Shown: in pieces, positions 61,501 to 64,000 of the stretch
Numbering within the stretch: the stretch's first letter is position 1
How the letters are laid out: each line of letters opens with the position of its first letter
Source: Pseudomonas asturiensis
Lineage (GTDB): Bacteria > Pseudomonadota > Gammaproteobacteria > Pseudomonadales > Pseudomonadaceae
DNA: 64,000 bases
Reading direction: 5' to 3'
Assembly: GCF_900143095.1 (NCBI RefSeq)
Contig: NZ_FRDA01000003.1
Coordinates: 124,001 to 188,000 of the forward strand
Made by a program: the position numbers and the translations under genes
The notes under the pieces: model-generated
What the model was told of the DNA's origin: nothing
The model's database searches: none
The model's input: only the letters and a program-made list of their open reading frames with translations

Positions 61501-63770
61501 GCGCTCAGGATATTGTCATCGTTGCTGTAAAGGGCGGCGACGGGCTGGCCGTCGGGCGACGCGACAGGTGTCCAGCTGGCCTCTGGATGATCGGCAGGTT
61601 TGGCGGCTTGCCAGATGTCCTTGGTCAGGCGGAACAGTTCGCCTGTGCTGGTCAGGGCATGCAGGTTGTGCTTTTCATCCAGGGCAAGTGTTTTGATGTC
61701 GCCCGCAAGCCCCGGAAAACTAAGGTCGACGGGCTTGCGATCTTTATGGTGGGCGGTGAGTCGGCCTTGATCATCGAGGGCGACGAACTGCTTGTCAGAG
61801 ACCATGGCGAAGGCCTTGATCAGTCGGTCATCCAGACCTTCGATCTCCTCGCCCATGGCGACCTTGGTCGAGCGGGGGGCCTGGGCCAGCGATGTGGTCG
61901 AGCCGAACGCAGCCTTGTGGTGCTCGGGGCTGACGTCGAGCTTGTGCAGTTTGCCACCCTTGAGCACATAGGCGTTGCTGTCGGCGCCGCGTTGCAGTAG
62001 GTCGATGTCCTTGATGTCGGTGTCTTTCCAGGCCTGCGGGGTCGCATCCCAGCGCTGAATCCGGCCGGCGTTGATGCCCACCAGCCCGGACCGATCCAGA
62101 TTGAGTCGGTCGGCAGGCGCAGGCTCGGTGGTTTGCGTCAGGCCACGTACATTGTCCAGCACCAACGCGTCGGTGAGGTTCCAGCCACTGTCCAGTTGCG
62201 CGCGCTGTTCGTCGAGTGCGTGAGAGTGGACGCTGCCAGCGCGATCCTGGACCAGCGCATGCAGGCGGCCGTCATCGCCGCTGATGAACCCGGTGACCAT
62301 GCTGTGACTGCCACCGGCCATTAGATAATGTTCGCGCTCAGGCATCAGCCGCAGCAATGGGTCATCACTTTCGAATGCCTGACGATCGGCACTGTAAATC
62401 CTGCCCTGAGTGTCGGCGACGAACAGCCGATCCGCGCTCAAACCAACGGCCGCTGCCTCAGACTGTCCGCCGTCGAGCTCCAGTACCTTTTGCCGTTTTG
62501 CGCCTCCGATGCCGGGGCTCATGTCCGCCAGCAGGATGGACTGCACATCATCGCCGCTGAGCAGCGCCGCAGTGTTATCCGGCGCAACCGAAAAGGATTT
62601 GAGGTCTTTGGCCTCAAGGTGCGGCATCAGCGGGCTGGAAAGGTCGACCAGAACGTCATCGCTTTTTGCGTAGACGGCGCCGTTGCCGCCCATTGTCAGT
62701 GCATTGAATGCAATGTCTTCAGTGCCCTCGGGGGCTTTCCAGCTGGCACTGTTCTGATCGAATTCATACAGCCTGTCTTCATGCACCCGCATGCGCTGGC
62801 CATCGGGTCCCTGATACACGCCGGTGATGTGGGCGATGTGCGCCTTGCCCGGCAGGCCCTGGGTCGCATTGCCCGCCGGTGCCTGAATGCGGGCCTGCCC
62901 GCCGTCACTCTGCAACTTCACCGTCAAGGGATCGCCGCCCTGCAGGTTGGGCAGTTGACCGCTGCTGCGAATCAACGACAGCGAGTCATTGTGCTGATCC
63001 AGATGAAGCAGATGCCCGTCGGATTCGAGCAGCAGATGCTGGTTTGCGTCCGGCCGGCTGTCATGCGCCAGATACGTCTGGCCGGGCTTGGCCAGGATGC
63101 TGTTGAGCAGTGGTCCGACACCGGGCGGGCTGAACGTCGTGAAGTCGGCCTGGCCATTGAGGCCCAGCGCAATCGTATTCTGCGGCTGGGCGAGACGCTC
63201 AAGACGATCCTGCTGCATCTCGAAGCGCCCGCCATTGCTGCGCGACAGTGCGGATGCCAACGTCGATGTGGATTCGGAGTCAGGTGCATATCCGGATAAA
63301 GAGGCGGGTGCAGATGAAGATGCAGAGGCAGATACCGAACGGGGAGGGTGTTCAGGATCAGAGGCATGGCTCAATCCGGACACCGATGAGGATTCGGATC
63401 CGGGTGCATAGCCAGATCCTGATGCATAGACAGACGTCGATGCCGAGACCGATTCGGATTCCGACCCTGGTGCATACCCGGATGAAGAGGCCGATCTCGA
63501 TGAGGACCCAGGCACCGGTGTGCGTATGGGCGTGCTCGTGCTTCTGGCGTTGTTCGTGCCGGTGGCAGTCTGGCGAGGTGGATGAGGCTTCTGGAACAGC
63601 CTTCCAACACCGTGAGCCATCCGCTTGCCGATAGTGCTCAGAGAGTGGGCGCAGCCTTGGGTCGGTCGCCGGGCTCGTTGTTGGTGTACGTCAGTGTTTG
63701 TGCTGGTACTGGCAACCGCTTCTGGCTGCACGTTAAGTCCGGTGTTCCGGTGCGTTGAATTTACGAGCAC
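58596..63770 (-). CDS. avrE1: Type III effector AvrE1
   Basis: This 1724-residue giant effector has a disordered Ser-rich N-terminus (about 70-170) with repeats of SGYAPGSES and SGYAPDSES. A predicted beta-propeller-like middle carries a WxxxE motif at 344-348 (WKAPE). A long helical region follows (about 790-1160), then a C-terminal half ending NQAGLVLKS, which in family members carries a membrane-targeting signal. AvrE-family proteins have been reported to form water- and solute-permeable channels in the plant plasma membrane, causing water-soaking. The start is GTG; N-terminal STHRNTG aligns without offset to the tomato-pathovar protein as I recall it, and GGGAG lies upstream. Driven by an hrp box 64 bases upstream. 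Confidence 0.96.
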   Translation of the reverse strand: MLVNSTHRNTGLNVQPEAVASTSTNTDVHQQRARRPTQGCAHSLSTIGKRMAHGVGRLFQKPHPPRQTATGTNNARSTSTPIRTPVPGSSSRSASSSGYAPGSESESVSASTSVYASGSGYAPGSESSSVSGLSHASDPEHPPRSVSASASSSAPASLSGYAPDSESTSTLASALSRSNGGRFEMQQDRLERLAQPQNTIALGLNGQADFTTFSPPGVGPLLNSILAKPGQTYLAHDSRPDANQHLLLESDGHLLHLDQHNDSLSLIRSSGQLPNLQGGDPLTVKLQSDGGQARIQAPAGNATQGLPGKAHIAHITGVYQGPDGQRMRVHEDRLYEFDQNSASWKAPEGTEDIAFNALTMGGNGAVYAKSDDVLVDLSSPLMPHLEAKDLKSFSVAPDNTAALLSGDDVQSILLADMSPGIGGAKRQKVLELDGGQSEAAAVGLSADRLFVADTQGRIYSADRQAFESDDPLLRLMPEREHYLMAGGSHSMVTGFISGDDGRLHALVQDRAGSVHSHALDEQRAQLDSGWNLTDALVLDNVRGLTQTTEPAPADRLNLDRSGLVGINAGRIQRWDATPQAWKDTDIKDIDLLQRGADSNAYVLKGGKLHKLDVSPEHHKAAFGSTTSLAQAPRSTKVAMGEEIEGLDDRLIKAFAMVSDKQFVALDDQGRLTAHHKDRKPVDLSFPGLAGDIKTLALDEKHNLHALTSTGELFRLTKDIWQAAKPADHPEASWTPVASPDGQPVAALYSNDDNILSAKVEDAAGDGLLQLKSGNWQAVVPRPVEQNGLNDLFSRITGTLKTKRIPGTGGTGRMDINVLGRSGMEKGNRASTKEFVRANIYKNTLEAPRWMKNVGDYVQHSYQGREGLRPVYDCQSTVFKQLELIHETGETPPAAGNDLKARIARLDLGPAGADLVKDLEAFRDELEKHTYTALVDIGQGYGQFKSLRQRDGLLNLHGELAEKSARTQMGKKLSDLGAKLNFKNSGHDLVKELQDALTQIAPSAENRTGQLLEVLKDNGLKVSHQKADIPLGQRRDKGDELALSKARLALDVVTLKSLANLLDQLELVGPNSDLGPLQEKLTHLKETTYGENPVKQVTDMGFTNHAALESAYDAIKSFLKSFKKADHATSVNLRAASGAKDQAELATNLKATLKQLEHADDEISLQRSYGLNFTSPFTVLANHTPGPWPTASATGNRNYILNAERGEAGITLYLMTEAAGSLSGGVGGGKDYWPVLFDENNPARAVDIGNKRKLTPGLRLGVDATVTGAGSQRAGVVFRVPDEDIDQFVDDLFEGKVNPMQVLQKAADHETYEARRFNFDITAGANVDFRVGFDLSENGDKPLSAVARLGIAASVTVNLLTYTDYSLEQNNDKVHLREGGKNRPRLLNTLIGAFGGRAQLSGTHTNPGPLAQPGTQSAANNMGVTVTGTVDSRTTKRVKFRYQVAQPMTTKTLDKLSDSLKGAYKDAASKAALAALADPLDPRYVDKTPEQAIQSRLDGLTAFVAERPSRTDAQYKAVREVKRAAVQHEASANNHSVLENARFESNYTNLSRLDEQSMITSIVGSVKELSNPSNASRVADLMERDPKLKALLKGMQASEGTLARVRLEPKDSLIDAIDEGSRAGTMTQGELATRLENRNDMRIRALTVFHTATQPENFTSPTPLVSYNSGASLSVTKTVGRIVFQYGEDQDTPIGYTFDGEQSRPSENLKEAANTLNQAGLVLKS
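63270..63490 (-). repeat. Imperfect tandem repeats inside the avrE1 N-terminal coding region
   Basis: The coding strand repeats a unit giving S-G-Y-A-P-G/D-S-E-S four times among Ser/Ala-rich spacers (SVSAS). On the plus strand the repeat shows as GGTGCATA next to GGATTC-like words. Such repeats can change copy number by slippage. Confidence 0.65.
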
Positions 63771-63834
63771 GCGATTATCTCCCTGTTTGGCCCGATGGAG
63801 CCTTTGACGAATCCCGAGAAGTCTTGCCTGTGTC

Positions 63835-63863
63835 TGAGTGGCAAGGGCGCGGCCGCAGGTTCC
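63835..63863 (-). promoter_or_regulatory. hrp box of avrE1
   Basis: On the minus strand: GGAACC, 16 bases, CCACTCA, an exact HrpL consensus match, 64 bases before the avrE1 GTG. Confidence 0.95.
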
Positions 63864-63918
63864 ATGCGATACGTGGCAGGTTGGACGGTCCCGCCCAAGG
63901 GGGAGTGTCCGCCCTCAG

Positions 63919-63946
63919 GGAACCGGAATGCCGGACAAGCCACGTA
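63919..63946 (+). promoter_or_regulatory. Outward-facing hrp box at the right end
   Basis: GGAACC, 15 bases, CCACGTA on the plus strand fits the HrpL consensus. It is divergent from the avrE1 hrp box (55 bases between them) and drives a transcript whose gene starts beyond base 64000; by CEL convention, shcM-hopM1. Confidence 0.88.
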
Positions 63947-64000
63947 GGGTCTACACGATCAGGACATCCCCGCTCATGCCAGCCGTTGACCCTCATCTTA

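Noticed and set aside
1..64000. CRISPR arrays, tRNA or rRNA genes, insertion sequences, integrases or phage genes
   Set aside because: No repeat-spacer array, tRNA-like cloverleaf with CCA-type 3' end, transposase or integrase coding sequence was seen on reading both strands; a computational scan was not possible here.

Overview
The window is chromosomal DNA of a plant-associated fluorescent pseudomonad, almost certainly a member of the Pseudomonas syringae species complex. Four genes at the right end (hopAA1, hrpW1, avrF, avrE1), with five HrpL-type promoters, form the conserved effector locus (CEL) that flanks the hrp/hrc type III secretion cluster in that group. GC is high, codon use is Pseudomonas-like, and the housekeeping genes (hexR-zwf-pgl-eda, cyoABCDE, ilvE, cheV) fit this. 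I saw no rRNA, tRNA, CRISPR, insertion sequence or phage genes.

Left part (1-14 kb): the end of a hexose-6-phosphate mutarotase gene, then hexR divergent from zwf-pgl-eda (glucose 6-phosphate to pyruvate plus glyceraldehyde 3-phosphate, Entner-Doudoroff), with a HexR-like operator between them. Next come a DUF3820 gene, a DUF2383 four-helix-bundle gene behind a sigma-54-like promoter, a membrane diguanylate cyclase, and a four-gene minus-strand operon: RND adaptor, RND pump, OmpR-type regulator, sensor kinase.

Middle-left (14-25 kb): a six-gene chaperone-usher fimbrial cluster (short pilin-like protein, major pilin, chaperone, usher, second chaperone, tip adhesin-like protein). Then small conserved genes, a YkgJ-type cysteine-cluster protein, a GNAT acetyltransferase, cheV with a sigma-28 promoter, and dsbB.

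Middle (25-33 kb): the cytochrome bo3 oxidase operon cyoABCDE, a glycosyltransferase/acyltransferase pair and ilvE. A highly structured palindromic intergenic element follows at about 33.37-33.62 kb.

Middle-right (33-52 kb): accessory metabolic and stress genes. They include a PheC-like periplasmic protein, sodC, an MFS permease, a Tat-signal beta-carbonic anhydrase, two LysE/RhtB exporters, a DUF1835 protein, an AraC regulator, flavohemoglobin (with a sigma-54 promoter and paired GT-N7-AC sites), an esterase, and an operon of SDR, MFS permease and split transketolase with a divergent LysR regulator.

Right end (52-64 kb): a serralysin-like RTX metalloprotease convergent with a bestrophin-like channel gene, then the CEL. 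avrF and hopAA1 read rightward and hrpW1 and avrE1 leftward. A final outward-facing hrp box at 63.9 kb predicts another HrpL-controlled transcript just beyond the window; in known P. syringae CELs this is shcM-hopM1.
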